24,290 nt of DNA from a virus. Position 1 is the stretch's first letter. Every line of letters starts with the position of its first letter. The notes under the pieces are model-generated. The model did no database searches. It worked only from the letters and a program-made list of their open reading frames with translations, and was not told the origin of the DNA. Positions 1 through 9,147 of this stretch are shown one piece after another. Position numbers and translations under genes: made by a program. The stretch covers positions 1 to 24,290 of the IMG/VR virus record IMGVR_UViG_3300007523_000088; one strand, 5' to 3'.

Positions 1-294
1 GAAGCACTAAATAATCAGGCCTTCCCTGGAATTGGTTCAGGATCAAAGGTTCCAACTAACAACTTCCTGGATGGAATGGGTTCTCCAAGATATTCTATTC
101 CAGAACGAGGATCTTCAAGTATACCAGTCAATAATTCAAGTGTCGTTGCCACGTCCTCACCAATGTATAATAATACATATAGCGTAAATGTAAATGTGTC
201 TGGAACAAATGCTTCTCCAGATGAAATTGCAAACGTTGTTATGGCAAAGCTTTCAAATCAAACAAGAGGAAATTTAAGGAGTTATAATTACTAA
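1..294 (+). CDS. Tail tape measure protein, C-terminal end (partial)
   Basis: This frame is open from the first base and ends at TAA 292-294, so it is the 3' end of a gene that begins upstream. The visible 97 residues are Gly/Ser/Asn-rich and end in a YSVNVNVSGTNASPDEIANV stretch followed by a short helix. I recognise this as the usual C-terminus of actinophage tape measure proteins. The protein would set tail length inside the tail tube, and its C-terminus lies at the tip, near the products of the next genes. An internal ATG at 76 gives a 72-residue ORF, but the frame continues upstream and I do not take it as the start. The stop overlaps the next ATG by one base. The family call rests on the terminal motif and position only. 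Confidence 0.75.
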   Translation, partial: EALNNQAFPGIGSGSKVPTNNFLDGMGSPRYSIPERGSSSIPVNNSSVVATSSPMYNNTYSVNVNVSGTNASPDEIANVVMAKLSNQTRGNLRSYNY

Positions 295-881
295 TGGTCA
301 GTAGTGCATATTTAAATAGCAGAAAAAAGTGGATAAGACCACAAGCAATGATTTTTTCCAACAATTCTGGTGGAATTTTAAATGGTGTTCCACAAATTTC
401 GGGAATAGAAAGAGAAGACTTCATAATCCTTTCTGACCACAATAGAAGCGATATTTCTTTTAGTGCCAATAGACTTGAGAATAGAAAGAGAATGGTCAAT
501 GGTCATATGCGTTCTTATCATATTGCAGACAAGATAGATGTATCTTTTGCATATAATTTATTACCCTCCAGGTCTTATGATGGAGATCCAGAATTTGGTG
601 ACAACGGAGTTGCCACAGTTACTGGACTGTCCGAATATACAGCAGACGGTGGGGCTGGTGGAGCAGAGTTGCTGGAGTGGTACACTGCAAATCCTGGATC
701 ATTCTATGTATTTTTATCATACGATAAGCCACAAACCTTTGCTGATGAAATATATCAAAACTTAGATAAGTATTCAGACATTTTAGAAGTGTTCTTTTCA
801 AATTTTAGCTACAACATAGTTAAAAGAGGCGGGACTAACCACGACCTTTGGGATATTTCTATCGCTCTCGAGGAAGTCTAA
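294..881 (+). CDS. Distal-tail / minor tail protein
   Basis: A 195-residue protein starting at an ATG that overlaps the tape measure stop (TAATG), with AAGGAG about 12 nt upstream. It has no signal peptide or membrane segment. The central part (residues about 66-125) carries RMVNGHMRSYHIADK, then a LLPSRSYD segment and a Gly-rich TADGGAGGAELLEWY segment, a pattern I associate with conserved minor tail proteins encoded just after the tape measure in actinophages. Its place between tape measure and tail hub is where the distal tail (Dit-like) protein normally lies. A structural role joining tail tube and hub is inferred from position. The stop overlaps the next start. Confidence 0.65.
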   Translation: MVSSAYLNSRKKWIRPQAMIFSNNSGGILNGVPQISGIEREDFIILSDHNRSDISFSANRLENRKRMVNGHMRSYHIADKIDVSFAYNLLPSRSYDGDPEFGDNGVATVTGLSEYTADGGAGGAELLEWYTANPGSFYVFLSYDKPQTFADEIYQNLDKYSDILEVFFSNFSYNIVKRGGTNHDLWDISIALEEV

Positions 882-3800
882 TGTTCTCAGACAATGATTT
901 AATAAATTATCTTGAAACAAATAATAGTATTGATATCGATTCATTAGTAATTGTTGAATGGAATCAAAATGACCTTCTTAATCTTGATAATTGTGGTAAT
1001 TATAGATGGAGGCCAGAAAGCTCCAGCGTGGTATACAGAACACTCTATCCAGAATATGACTCCCAAGATAATGCAAATGTTTATACAGATGCAATGGATT
1101 CTAATATAATTTCTCAGTATAGAACAGAGGATGAAGATGAGCCACTAACTTTTATTACAAAAGAAACAAGTAGAGAGTTATATTATTCTTTAAAAGATTG
1201 CATTAAACCATTTAGACCGAGGTCTGGTATTAATAAGATGCTATTCTTTGATGAACCTGCTATTGAGAATAAAAAGTTTGTAGATAGTATTAGATCTGGA
1301 GCAAGACCAAGATATTACTTCTCTTCAAGATTTGACAAATTTAAATATTGGAATTCTTATAGAAAAGAAAATGGTGAAGAATTTGGAATTTCAAGCAAGG
1401 TGGCAACACTTTTTACAACTGCAGATCCTTCTTACAAGATAAACGATTGTGTTCCATTTGTTGTTTATAAAAATGAAGTGGCAACTAATAGAATAGTTAT
1501 AAAGATGCAGACTAATTTAGCAGATCCATCAGCAGTTGGTGTAAATGGAGAGATCCTGGTATCTGAAAGAGTTAGAACTGGGAATATATTGTATGACGAG
1601 CCCCTACAAGATATAAAGAAATCTTCAGTACCAAAAAGATGGAAGATTCAATATTTAGACTCCAGCAATAACTGGAATGATGCAATATCTTTTAATGAAA
1701 CGTCAAGAAGAAAAGATGGTTCCAGAGTAGTGCTTTGGAATGGGCATGTAGAAATCTATTATGGAATTAAAATACCAGAAGAATATAGAACAAATTTTCA
1801 TCTATTTCAATATTTGGACACAGTAGAACAACTACCAGATACCAGCACCTATAATGCTAATGGAGTTAAAGATGGACATGCCTATGTCGTTGGAAGCTCC
1901 ACGTCTAATCCTGGAACCTTGTATATCTGGAGTTCAGGAAAGTCAGACTGGGTAACTTCTATTGCAGATTATGGGTTTTCTTTATTAGAAGATGATGATA
2001 CAAAAAGAATTGGTCTAATTAAAAAAATAGTAGATCCTGATTATTTTGTTGTTGAAGGAACAAACACTTATAGAGACTTTATTTTTATAAAGGGAATTAG
2101 AGTTGTTGTTGAAACAATGTATGCCCCGAATACACCATTTGATTTAATTGAAATATCTCCTAGATTGAAGACTGATTTAACAGACTACACGTTAGATTAT
2201 GAAATAAATAAGAATATTTCTGCCACAGACTATGGCTTACCTGTTGGTGGACTTGTAGCGTCTACTGGATCAATAAATCTTTCTAATCATGACGGAGCCT
2301 TTACAGAGCTTAATACTTTTAATAGTTCTACTAAGACTGGAAGTATTATTGCAAATAATTTAAAGCCACAGGTCAAAATTGAATTCTATGAATCAATTTT
2401 AGATGTAAATGGATATGACAAGTTCGTTCCATTAAAAACTTTTTATTCAGAAAATGCAGCAGTAGCGACTAGTGGCATACAAGATGTTTCATTAAATTTA
2501 AGAGATGCCTTCTTCCTTTTAGAATCAAACAATGCAACTCCAATATTTTTACAGAACTGCACATTAACAATGGCAACTGCATTACTATTAGACGGTATTG
2601 GGTTTAGTAATTATATATTTAAAAATATTAATACTGCAAATGATCCAGTAGTTCCATTTTTCTTTGTTGAGCCAGACGTTTCAGTTGCAGAAGTTTTGCA
2701 AAGACTCGCACAAGCAACTCAAACAGCCATGTTCTTTGATGAATATAACAACTTCGTAATCATGCCAAAAGAATATCTAATGCCAAATATTTCAGTAAGA
2801 GATGATAACTCTTCAATTACTGAAAGATTGACAACGCTATATGGCCAAAAGACTGATGGATTTGTTCCAAATATTGAAGGAATTTCGGGATTTGAAACTA
2901 AAATTATCAATGATGGTCAAATTAATTACACTACAAGGTATATCCAAAGAGAAGTGTCCAGATTAGAACAGGCAAGTTTAGATTTAAGTGAAAGAACTTA
3001 TGGCTATAAAAGTTCTATTTTATGGGAGCTCGGACAACAGGCAGAGTCAAGAACTATAAATCAACCAGCTGCAAATGTCGGATATGCACTTGGAGCAGTT
3101 CCTTTAGCAACAAATCTTAACAATCTTGCACCATATGTAGAAAACTATCAGATTAAAAATAATGTAATCGATGTTGGAGATAGTGCATTTTGGCTTCCAA
3201 GATTCCAAGGGTATCTATTTTCCAATGGAGAAATCATAAGATATGATGCTCATGAATATGTTGTAGATGTTAAAACTGCATCTGCAACAAATAATATTGT
3301 CTGGATAACAGATAATAGTGAGTATCAGAAATATTTTTCTCAACTTGTATTTAATGGAAAAATGACTATGACTGGAAAATTAAGAATTTATACAGAGCCG
3401 TATTATGAAAACGCATCTGGATCTAATTTTGATAATCTGGAAGAAAATGTTAGGTATAAAAATGGTGAAGTAAAGTCTCACGGTAGGGGGCAGTTTGGAA
3501 CGAGCATAGCTACTCATCCTCATGGTCTGGACGACTATTGGAAAACTCCTGAAATAAAACGATCTTTTAGAATGGACTCTAGCAAACTTTTTAGCACAAC
3601 TTCAACAGAGCTTATAGAATATGCATCTATTTCTGCATCTGTCTCTGCTTCAGCGTACCCACTTGGAGACGACCTAGTTTCTAAAAATCAGACTTTGGTA
3701 AGCAGTAAAATTGTAAATTGGATGAAGCAGTCTGCAAGGTCTGAATATAATTTTTCTACTGTAAAGGATACGGATGTTGGCGGAATTCAACTATCAGCAC

Positions 3801-5371
3801 TAGTACTTTCAGGGCCAACTCCAGTAAAGCAGATGGTAGGAACCCCACTATCTGGATCAGACTCCATAGACCTATTAAACTATGTCTATAAAGATTTGGA
3901 TAGCGATTACAAGCATGTTGGCACAAGATTGAGAATAATCGGGACAAAGAAAGACGATAGTACTCAAAGTGCACTAAATTCAACAACCTATTTTAAAGGA
4001 CTTAATATAGATGTTGCTAATTCAAATGCAAACCTTACAGAGCTTTCTGGAGGATCTGGTGGGATAGGGTATATGGTAGATCCTGATACAAATTCTGGAT
4101 ATTATTTGGAAATTGCAGCACTCTCATCTGATATATTATCTTATTATAGTAGTGCCTCAGTTAATTTGTTAGGATCTGTACAAGTTCTTGAAAATATTAT
4201 TTTTTATAAAGTTGAAAAAACTCCATACTCTGTTCAACCTGCTGAAAAGATAAATATGGCTGTTCCAAAAAAACTTTGGGGATCTCTTGCAAGAATTCTT
4301 GTTGACGAAGGGAAATTTGCTGGATCAGATAGACTTGTGTCTCAAGAAATTCCAGTATACGATCTTGCCATAGAGGCAGAAATATTAGATAAAAAGATAA
4401 ACTTTTTCTTATATTTAAATAATAAGTTAATTGGAACTGTCACCGATGACAAGCCCTTGAATATGCCAGAAGGAGGTTTAAAAGTTTGCCTATTTACAAG
4501 AGCATCGTCAAAATGTATGTTTGAAAATATATATGCTTTAAAAAACAAGGCAGCAAATACTCAGTCTTTAACTGCAGGAACTGGCATAGATCTATCTATT
4601 TCGGAATCCTTGAGAAAATATTCTCTTCCATCAATAGTTCAATCAACATATATGTCCAGCATTTCTACAGAAACTTCTCCAAGAATTGAATATTACTTTG
4701 AAGAATTTGGAACTATTATGAGAGAGTGTGCATACTTTAATATTAAATATGATCAAGCCTACCCAGCAATAATTGCAAAAATTGTTCCACCATTTAGTAG
4801 CGAAAAGTCTTACGCAATATCAGGATTCTTGCCAGGGTCGTATGGAGCTGAGTTCTTAATCTTTAATACAACGGATAAAGCAATAGACCTGAGTGAAAGT
4901 TCAACTAATAGAATCATGATTCAAGGAATAACCTTCACGCAAAATATCTCAAATGTTCTAACAGTTGATGATTATTTTAAAGAGTTGTCAAACTTTTCAG
5001 ATCCAGTAATTAGCAATAGTTTAATCACATCTCCAGGAAGGTCTGAAAAAGTTTATAATAGTGTAAAAAATAGCAGGGCAATTCATGGAAACAAATCTTT
5101 CTCTATAAATTCTATATATATCCAAAATGAAGATTCTGCAAAAGATATCATGAAATGGATTTTAGATAAAACTATTAGACCAAGAAAAGTATTTGAAGTT
5201 GACACATTTGGAACACAACATATCCAACTTGGAGATTTGGTAAAAATTAATTTTGATTTACCAGAAGGTGTTAAAATGGTAGATGAGAATAAGAAATTTG
5301 TTGTAATATCTGCCACATATGGAAGATCTTCTTCAAATGTAAAAAGTCAATTAAGGTTAATGGAGGTTTAG
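881..5371 (+). CDS. Very large tail hub / minor tail protein with inserted modules
   Basis: I choose ATG 881 (1496 residues). It overlaps the previous stop as TAATG and has GAGGA six nt upstream; an in-frame ATG at 848 would add 11 residues but overlap the preceding gene by 34 nt without a good ribosome site. The C-terminal 95 residues (about 1400-1496), with VFEVDTFGTQHIQLGDLVKI, look like the final domain of phage tail hub (gp27/Tal-like) proteins, and residues about 430-650 resemble hub-type beta domains. Between them lie apparent insertions. Residues about 330-367 have a glycine-rich module (AYVVG, then LYIW and W) known from tail fibres. Residues about 1160-1225 resemble a LamG/concanavalin-like beta sandwich that could bind glycans. 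It would form the tail tip and contact the host. The hub role is fairly secure; the domain boundaries and binding role are inference. Confidence 0.7.
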   Translation: MFSDNDLINYLETNNSIDIDSLVIVEWNQNDLLNLDNCGNYRWRPESSSVVYRTLYPEYDSQDNANVYTDAMDSNIISQYRTEDEDEPLTFITKETSRELYYSLKDCIKPFRPRSGINKMLFFDEPAIENKKFVDSIRSGARPRYYFSSRFDKFKYWNSYRKENGEEFGISSKVATLFTTADPSYKINDCVPFVVYKNEVATNRIVIKMQTNLADPSAVGVNGEILVSERVRTGNILYDEPLQDIKKSSVPKRWKIQYLDSSNNWNDAISFNETSRRKDGSRVVLWNGHVEIYYGIKIPEEYRTNFHLFQYLDTVEQLPDTSTYNANGVKDGHAYVVGSSTSNPGTLYIWSSGKSDWVTSIADYGFSLLEDDDTKRIGLIKKIVDPDYFVVEGTNTYRDFIFIKGIRVVVETMYAPNTPFDLIEISPRLKTDLTDYTLDYEINKNISATDYGLPVGGLVASTGSINLSNHDGAFTELNTFNSSTKTGSIIANNLKPQVKIEFYESILDVNGYDKFVPLKTFYSENAAVATSGIQDVSLNLRDAFFLLESNNATPIFLQNCTLTMATALLLDGIGFSNYIFKNINTANDPVVPFFFVEPDVSVAEVLQRLAQATQTAMFFDEYNNFVIMPKEYLMPNISVRDDNSSITERLTTLYGQKTDGFVPNIEGISGFETKIINDGQINYTTRYIQREVSRLEQASLDLSERTYGYKSSILWELGQQAESRTINQPAANVGYALGAVPLATNLNNLAPYVENYQIKNNVIDVGDSAFWLPRFQGYLFSNGEIIRYDAHEYVVDVKTASATNNIVWITDNSEYQKYFSQLVFNGKMTMTGKLRIYTEPYYENASGSNFDNLEENVRYKNGEVKSHGRGQFGTSIATHPHGLDDYWKTPEIKRSFRMDSSKLFSTTSTELIEYASISASVSASAYPLGDDLVSKNQTLVSSKIVNWMKQSARSEYNFSTVKDTDVGGIQLSALVLSGPTPVKQMVGTPLSGSDSIDLLNYVYKDLDSDYKHVGTRLRIIGTKKDDSTQSALNSTTYFKGLNIDVANSNANLTELSGGSGGIGYMVDPDTNSGYYLEIAALSSDILSYYSSASVNLLGSVQVLENIIFYKVEKTPYSVQPAEKINMAVPKKLWGSLARILVDEGKFAGSDRLVSQEIPVYDLAIEAEILDKKINFFLYLNNKLIGTVTDDKPLNMPEGGLKVCLFTRASSKCMFENIYALKNKAANTQSLTAGTGIDLSISESLRKYSLPSIVQSTYMSSISTETSPRIEYYFEEFGTIMRECAYFNIKYDQAYPAIIAKIVPPFSSEKSYAISGFLPGSYGAEFLIFNTTDKAIDLSESSTNRIMIQGITFTQNISNVLTVDDYFKELSNFSDPVISNSLITSPGRSEKVYNSVKNSRAIHGNKSFSINSIYIQNEDSAKDIMKWILDKTIRPRKVFEVDTFGTQHIQLGDLVKINFDLPEGVKMVDENKKFVVISATYGRSSSNVKSQLRLMEV

Positions 5372-5372
5372 T

Positions 5373-6215
5373 ATGCAAGCAAAAAGATCAGGTGGTGGTA
5401 CTGCTACCCCTAAACCAGTTGCATTAAGCGATTCTGCTCAAGAAAGGGCAAGAGTGGCAAAAGCTAAAACTCCTTCATTAACAGACTCAGCAGAACAAAG
5501 AGCCAGGGATGCTAAAGCTGCACAAATAAAAAAACCAGTTAGAGATGCTCATGACGCACCACCTGCCCGTAAGCCAGATGCTATGGCTGCACCGACATCT
5601 AAACCAACGACTGACATAGACAAAGGTGGTGGAGGAAATCCTAAGGAGGTTTCAGGACCATACGAAACTGTAAACCCAGCGATGGATCCAATTCCAATGC
5701 CAGTAGCGGCAACAACTCCTGAAGTGGTTATAGTAAAAACACCAACAAGAAACATTACAGACATTTCTTCATTAGTCCCACAGTATGATGCACAGCAGAT
5801 TGCAGAGTTACTTTTTGAAAATCTTTCTGCTGTAGAGCTTTCAATAATTGAAAGGCATGACACAATTGAGGGTATTGATCAAAAGTATTCGATAGTATCA
5901 AACCTTTCTGACATAAGAAAAAGGTATGACATTACAAAGCAACTTACTACAATGGATAAGTTTAATACTTTATCCAGCATTTTCCCTGTTAAAATTCAAG
6001 ACAAAATTCCGCAGGAAGACTATATTATTTTAGAAGGCTTAAATTCAACATATCAATATCTTGACGAGAATGATGTATTAGTTACTCGAGAAAAGGGATA
6101 TTACTATATTGATACCAACGGAGACCTTGTTTTAGAGCTTATTAATTTAGAACAGAGTCAACAGGTAGAAATATTGATAGACAAAACTGGTACAATGTAT
6201 AAGGTGGAATCATGA
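5373..6215 (+). CDS. Tail-associated protein with repeat-bearing disordered N-terminus
   Basis: A 280-residue protein with GGAGG 6 nt before ATG 5373, one base after the hub gene stop. The N-terminal 120 residues are low-complexity, rich in Ala, Lys, Pro and Gly. They contain two copies of a 15-residue unit, ALSDSAQERARVAKA and SLTDSAEQRARDAKA (residues about 18-50), that would form short charged helices. Residues about 130-280 look folded: an alpha-helical part, then a beta-rich end with YYYIDTNGDLVLELI. I do not recognise a named family. Its position in the tail operon, overlapping the next tail gene by 4 nt, suggests a virion component of the tail tip. Function unknown. Confidence 0.6.
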   Translation: MQAKRSGGGTATPKPVALSDSAQERARVAKAKTPSLTDSAEQRARDAKAAQIKKPVRDAHDAPPARKPDAMAAPTSKPTTDIDKGGGGNPKEVSGPYETVNPAMDPIPMPVAATTPEVVIVKTPTRNITDISSLVPQYDAQQIAELLFENLSAVELSIIERHDTIEGIDQKYSIVSNLSDIRKRYDITKQLTTMDKFNTLSSIFPVKIQDKIPQEDYIILEGLNSTYQYLDENDVLVTREKGYYYIDTNGDLVLELINLEQSQQVEILIDKTGTMYKVES

Positions 6216-7357
6216 TTACAACTAATGGAAAAAATATTATAGCAAAATACCTTTTAAACCAGGCTCCAGAATTTGCAAGCCATATTGCAGTTGGGGTTGG
6301 TGGAAGAGCCTATCCAACGTCTTCTTCAGCCACGTTTACAGACGATGCAAAATCTCTAAATTTTGAAGTAGCAAGGGTCCCAATTTTATCAAAGGGTCTT
6401 TTGAAAGAAGACGGTCAAGAAAAAATTGTTTTCAAGGCAGAACTTCCCCTTGAACAAAGGTATCAAATTACTGAAATTGGACTATTTCCAGCGAATAAGA
6501 ATGAGATAGCGGGAACTTTTGACAGTAAAGTAATTTCAACCTTTAGCAATACAGAGCCTTGGGCATATTCTAACAACGAGAACGACTCTTCAACTGTTTT
6601 ATATATAGGTCCAATTCCAATTGATCAAGTTATTGTTGGCAATATTGATGTCAGTCAAAGCAACTTCTTCGATATTCTTTTCATAAATAACAATTCTCCA
6701 ATTTTTCAATATTCAGAAAGAGTGTTAAGAGGCGAGCAGCCAAGATATTTGAGCAGAGGAATGATGGTTTCTGGAAGCACGTCAATAGTTTCGGGAGTTT
6801 CTGCAAGTAGTTCTTTGATTGACACTTCAAGCAGTGCGTCCTATTACGCTGAAAATAATTCTATAAATTTAAACTTGGGAAAAAATCTACCAACAGACGA
6901 GATCAAGTTAGCATTCTCAATAGTTAGTAAGGCAAGGGAGGGAGTCGAAGCGCAAGCACCAGACCATGTAAAGATTAGGATAGAGTTTCTAAATAATGTT
7001 AGCGACTCTCCACCTAAAGCTTATTTAAACATTGCTATACAGGACACAGATATAGACGACATGAGGTATCAAGTGGTCACAAAAAGAATTTCTGACTTCA
7101 CTACCAATGAAAATTTCTCATGGAGTGCAATAAATGCTATAAGAATATACACCTGTCTTCATGATGATTTAAATGAAAATACTGCAGAGCATTTTGTTAT
7201 TTATGATGGATTGAGGTTTGAGAATGTTTCGAGTTATAATCCACTATATTCTTTGGTAGCCGCAGAATATATGAAAACATTAGATAGTAATCCAATTTTG
7301 AAGAAAGAGAATTCAACAAGCTATGTTGAGTACAGACTTGGATTAGGAATTTTATAA
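6212..7357 (+). CDS. Tail fibre / baseplate-like protein
   Basis: A 381-residue protein whose ATG overlaps the previous stop by 4 nt (ATGA). The N-terminus has the pattern seen at the start of many tail-collar or fibre proteins: GKNIIAKYLLNQAPEFASHI followed by AVGVGG (residues about 6-31), then a beta-rich segment ending ITEIGLFPA (about 85-93). The C-terminal half (about 175-345) is beta-rich with Ser/Asn-rich turns and resembles a jelly-roll or carbohydrate-binding fold, with HFVIYDGLRFENV near its end. It probably attaches to the tail tip and may take part in surface recognition. The N-terminal resemblance is seen in sequence; the C-terminal binding role is inferred. Confidence 0.6.
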   Translation: MITTNGKNIIAKYLLNQAPEFASHIAVGVGGRAYPTSSSATFTDDAKSLNFEVARVPILSKGLLKEDGQEKIVFKAELPLEQRYQITEIGLFPANKNEIAGTFDSKVISTFSNTEPWAYSNNENDSSTVLYIGPIPIDQVIVGNIDVSQSNFFDILFINNNSPIFQYSERVLRGEQPRYLSRGMMVSGSTSIVSGVSASSSLIDTSSSASYYAENNSINLNLGKNLPTDEIKLAFSIVSKAREGVEAQAPDHVKIRIEFLNNVSDSPPKAYLNIAIQDTDIDDMRYQVVTKRISDFTTNENFSWSAINAIRIYTCLHDDLNENTAEHFVIYDGLRFENVSSYNPLYSLVAAEYMKTLDSNPILKKENSTSYVEYRLGLGIL

Positions 7358-7956
7358 TGGCAGAAATAAGAATTCCCTTGGATAATTTACCTCCACCAGA
7401 TTCTAATGGGGATCATTTTTTTCAATTTAGAATTATATCTGTTGATAAAAACCAGTGGTCAGCATGGTCACAATTATATGAAATAAAAAGTATTGGTCAA
7501 TTTCGACCATTACCATCAGCGTATACAGTTTCACCAGTTTCGGGAACAGAGGCCTTTATAAATCTTGCATGGGATACTCCAGAAGTTTATAACTATGCTG
7601 ACTCTCTTGCTTCGGCAGCACTTGATCATGATCATAGTCAAGAGGTACACTATGCAGATGTTTTTGCCAAGTGGAGCGGAGAAGATTTTTATTATCATGG
7701 TAGAGTAGCTATAGACGCAATTAGTATTATGAAAAAGGATGGAGAAACCTCTTTAAGAGTTGTTGTACTTTCTCCTATAAAAAATATTCCACATCATGAG
7801 CCGTATGAAGAAGAAATTGATTTTCAAAATAGACTTGATGAATTTTTAGGAGCCCCAGTCGACTTCGTTTTACCAGACCCAATACCTGAAGCAGTTCCTG
7901 GGGCTGCCTACAGTTTATTTAAAATATTAGATACTGGAACAATGTCACTAATCTGA
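7357..7956 (+). CDS. Minor tail protein, Ig/fibronectin-like region
   Basis: A 199-residue protein with a one-base overlap (TAATG) with the gene before. Residues about 1-75 resemble a fibronectin III or Ig-like beta sandwich (FFQFRIISVDKNQWSAWSQL), of a kind often found in virion proteins. Residues about 75-160 form a second beta-rich domain with an acidic and His-rich loop (LDHDHSQEVHYAD) that could bind a metal. The last 40 residues are Pro-rich. It lies last in the tightly coupled tail-tip block. A structural role is inferred from context; no enzyme motif is visible. Confidence 0.55.
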   Translation: MAEIRIPLDNLPPPDSNGDHFFQFRIISVDKNQWSAWSQLYEIKSIGQFRPLPSAYTVSPVSGTEAFINLAWDTPEVYNYADSLASAALDHDHSQEVHYADVFAKWSGEDFYYHGRVAIDAISIMKKDGETSLRVVVLSPIKNIPHHEPYEEEIDFQNRLDEFLGAPVDFVLPDPIPEAVPGAAYSLFKILDTGTMSLI

Positions 7957-7962
7957 TATAAT
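7954..7962 (+). promoter_or_regulatory. Extended -10 promoter before the 7978 gene
   Basis: TGATATAAT matches the extended -10 consensus TGnTATAAT exactly, and its TGA is also the stop of the preceding gene. The best -35 at 17 nt spacing is CTGGAA (7934-7939), only 3 of 6 matches. Transcription would begin near 7969, inside or just before the AGGAG ribosome site (7968-7972) of the next gene. The same extended -10 pattern recurs at 10684, 11908 and 13959, which strengthens the call. Confidence 0.5.
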
Positions 7963-7977
7963 TAGGTAGGAGAACAA

Positions 7978-8412
7978 ATGCCACAATTAGAAACGCCCGA
8001 TAGGGGTCAACCTTTAGATATATCTTATCTTTTTAGAATGGTGCAAGAAATTAATCGTGTTTCAAGTTTGATAGGAAATAGTCTGTCAAAGATTAAATAT
8101 GTAGGTCGTGCAACTGCTTCACAAGTTTTAACATCAAATTTAGTATTTCATGCTGAAACTATAAAGCTTGCAAATGCAAATCTTTCTACAACTTCAAACC
8201 TGGCAGGATCATTTAACTACGATGGAATTTTTAAAACTACTCCAATAGTAATTTCATCAGTAACCTCTGTTTCTGGTGTTACAAACCTATATTGTGTTTT
8301 AAGCAATATTACTCAAGGCTCTTGTAGCGTAAACGTTTATTCTTCTTCAACAAGTGGGTCAGTTGACGCTGAAGTTTCAATTATAGCCATTGGCGAAAAA
8401 ATTAGTTCTTAG
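7978..8412 (+). CDS. Small virion-like protein, helical N-terminus and beta C-terminus
   Basis: A 144-residue protein with AGGAG five nt before ATG 7978. Residues about 12-45 (LDISYLFRMVQEINRVSSLI) form an amphipathic helix suited to trimeric coiled-coil assembly. Residues about 60-140 are Ser/Thr/Val-rich beta strands ending in a regular VSIIAIGEKI strand. Such a small helix-then-beta-domain layout is common in phage tail or head-decoration proteins. It follows the tail genes but is set apart by its own -10 element. A virion role is plausible but not proven; I do not recognise a named family. Confidence 0.5.
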   Translation: MPQLETPDRGQPLDISYLFRMVQEINRVSSLIGNSLSKIKYVGRATASQVLTSNLVFHAETIKLANANLSTTSNLAGSFNYDGIFKTTPIVISSVTSVSGVTNLYCVLSNITQGSCSVNVYSSSTSGSVDAEVSIIAIGEKISS

Positions 8413-8421
8413 GCAGGTAAA

Positions 8422-8934
8422 ATGTCACAACCGCAGGACAAGATAGTCCCTTGTAAAAAGTTATTCTTTTTAAATAAAGACCTTGTAAGAGTTATTCACA
8501 TTAATAAAGCCAGCAATATTGTTAGTTTTTATAATATTATTCAAGGTAAAAGTCAAACTATGTTGTATTCCGATTTTAAAAAGCATAGAAGAAGGTGCTA
8601 TACCGTAGCCAATACAGCAAAAATATTAAATAGGTCAAGAGTTCAATTTCAAAGATGGGTCGCCAGGGGCGTATTTCCTGAATCAATAGGGGATAGTCTT
8701 GGTGGAAAAAGAGGATTCCAGATAAATGCTTATTATTCTGAAGATCATCTATTTGAAATTAGGGAAATCATGACAACAATTCATATGGGAAAGCCAAGAA
8801 TTGATGGAAAAATTACCTCATACAAAGTATTAACAGAACAGGACTTGCGTTCTCGGATAGGAGATGCTATAATGCTATATACAAGGACATCGGATGGACG
8901 TTTCATCCCCACTTGGCAAGAACAGACATGGTAG
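8422..8934 (+). CDS. MerR/excisionase-type helix-turn-helix DNA-binding protein
   Basis: A 170-residue protein 9 nt after the previous stop, with GCAGG before ATG. Residues about 56-90 (YTVANTAKILNRSRVQFQRW, then VARGVFPES) match the winged-helix start of MerR/excisionase-like proteins: a helix beginning at TVANTAKIL, a recognition helix RVQFQRWV, then G-V-F-P at the wing. The N-terminal 50 residues (beta-rich, Lys-rich) and the C-terminal 60 residues have no recognised motif. Actinophages often encode such a protein near replication genes. It may regulate the replication block or act in DNA transactions. No integrase is visible, so excisionase function is unsupported. Confidence 0.65.
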   Translation: MSQPQDKIVPCKKLFFLNKDLVRVIHINKASNIVSFYNIIQGKSQTMLYSDFKKHRRRCYTVANTAKILNRSRVQFQRWVARGVFPESIGDSLGGKRGFQINAYYSEDHLFEIREIMTTIHMGKPRIDGKITSYKVLTEQDLRSRIGDAIMLYTRTSDGRFIPTWQEQTW

Positions 8935-8943
8935 GAGACCAAA

Positions 8944-9147
8944 ATGTCAGAAACAACAAATGTTTCAGTAACGCTCGGTTACACACTTAATTTAGGAAAT
9001 TTCCAAAGTCTTAGGATTGATATAGGAATTACAGATTTTGTTCGTAGTGGAGAAAATACAGATCAAGCTCTTGATAGAGTTTATGAATTTGTAGAAAATA
9101 AAGTTATTCAGAAAGTAGAAGAAGCCAAAAAAGAACTAGAAGACTAG
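8944..9147 (+). CDS. Small conserved phage protein, unknown function
   Basis: A 67-residue acidic protein with AGGAG 6 nt before ATG. Residues 9-30 (VTLGYTLNLGNFQSLRIDIG) are predicted beta strands and residues 38-65 a long charged helix (DQALDRVYEFVENKVIQKVE). I have the impression that very similar small proteins precede the helicase gene in actinophages, but no function is known to me. Its last base is shared with the GTG start of the next gene, suggesting translational coupling into the helicase block. Confidence 0.55.
   Translation: MSETTNVSVTLGYTLNLGNFQSLRIDIGITDFVRSGENTDQALDRVYEFVENKVIQKVEEAKKELED

Noticed and set aside
283-288. TATAAT just before the 294 gene as a promoter
   Set aside because: It is inside the tape measure coding sequence, lacks TG and a -35, and the spacing to ATG is 5 rather than 6 nt. 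An AAGGAG ribosome site explains the start.
848-880. Longer start (ATG 848) for the tail hub gene
   Set aside because: It would overlap the preceding gene by 34 nt and lacks a ribosome site, while ATG 881 has GAGGA at 6 nt and a TAATG junction.
8422-8934. Excisionase of a temperate phage
   Set aside because: The helix-turn-helix resembles this class, but no integrase, attachment site or repressor is visible in the window.
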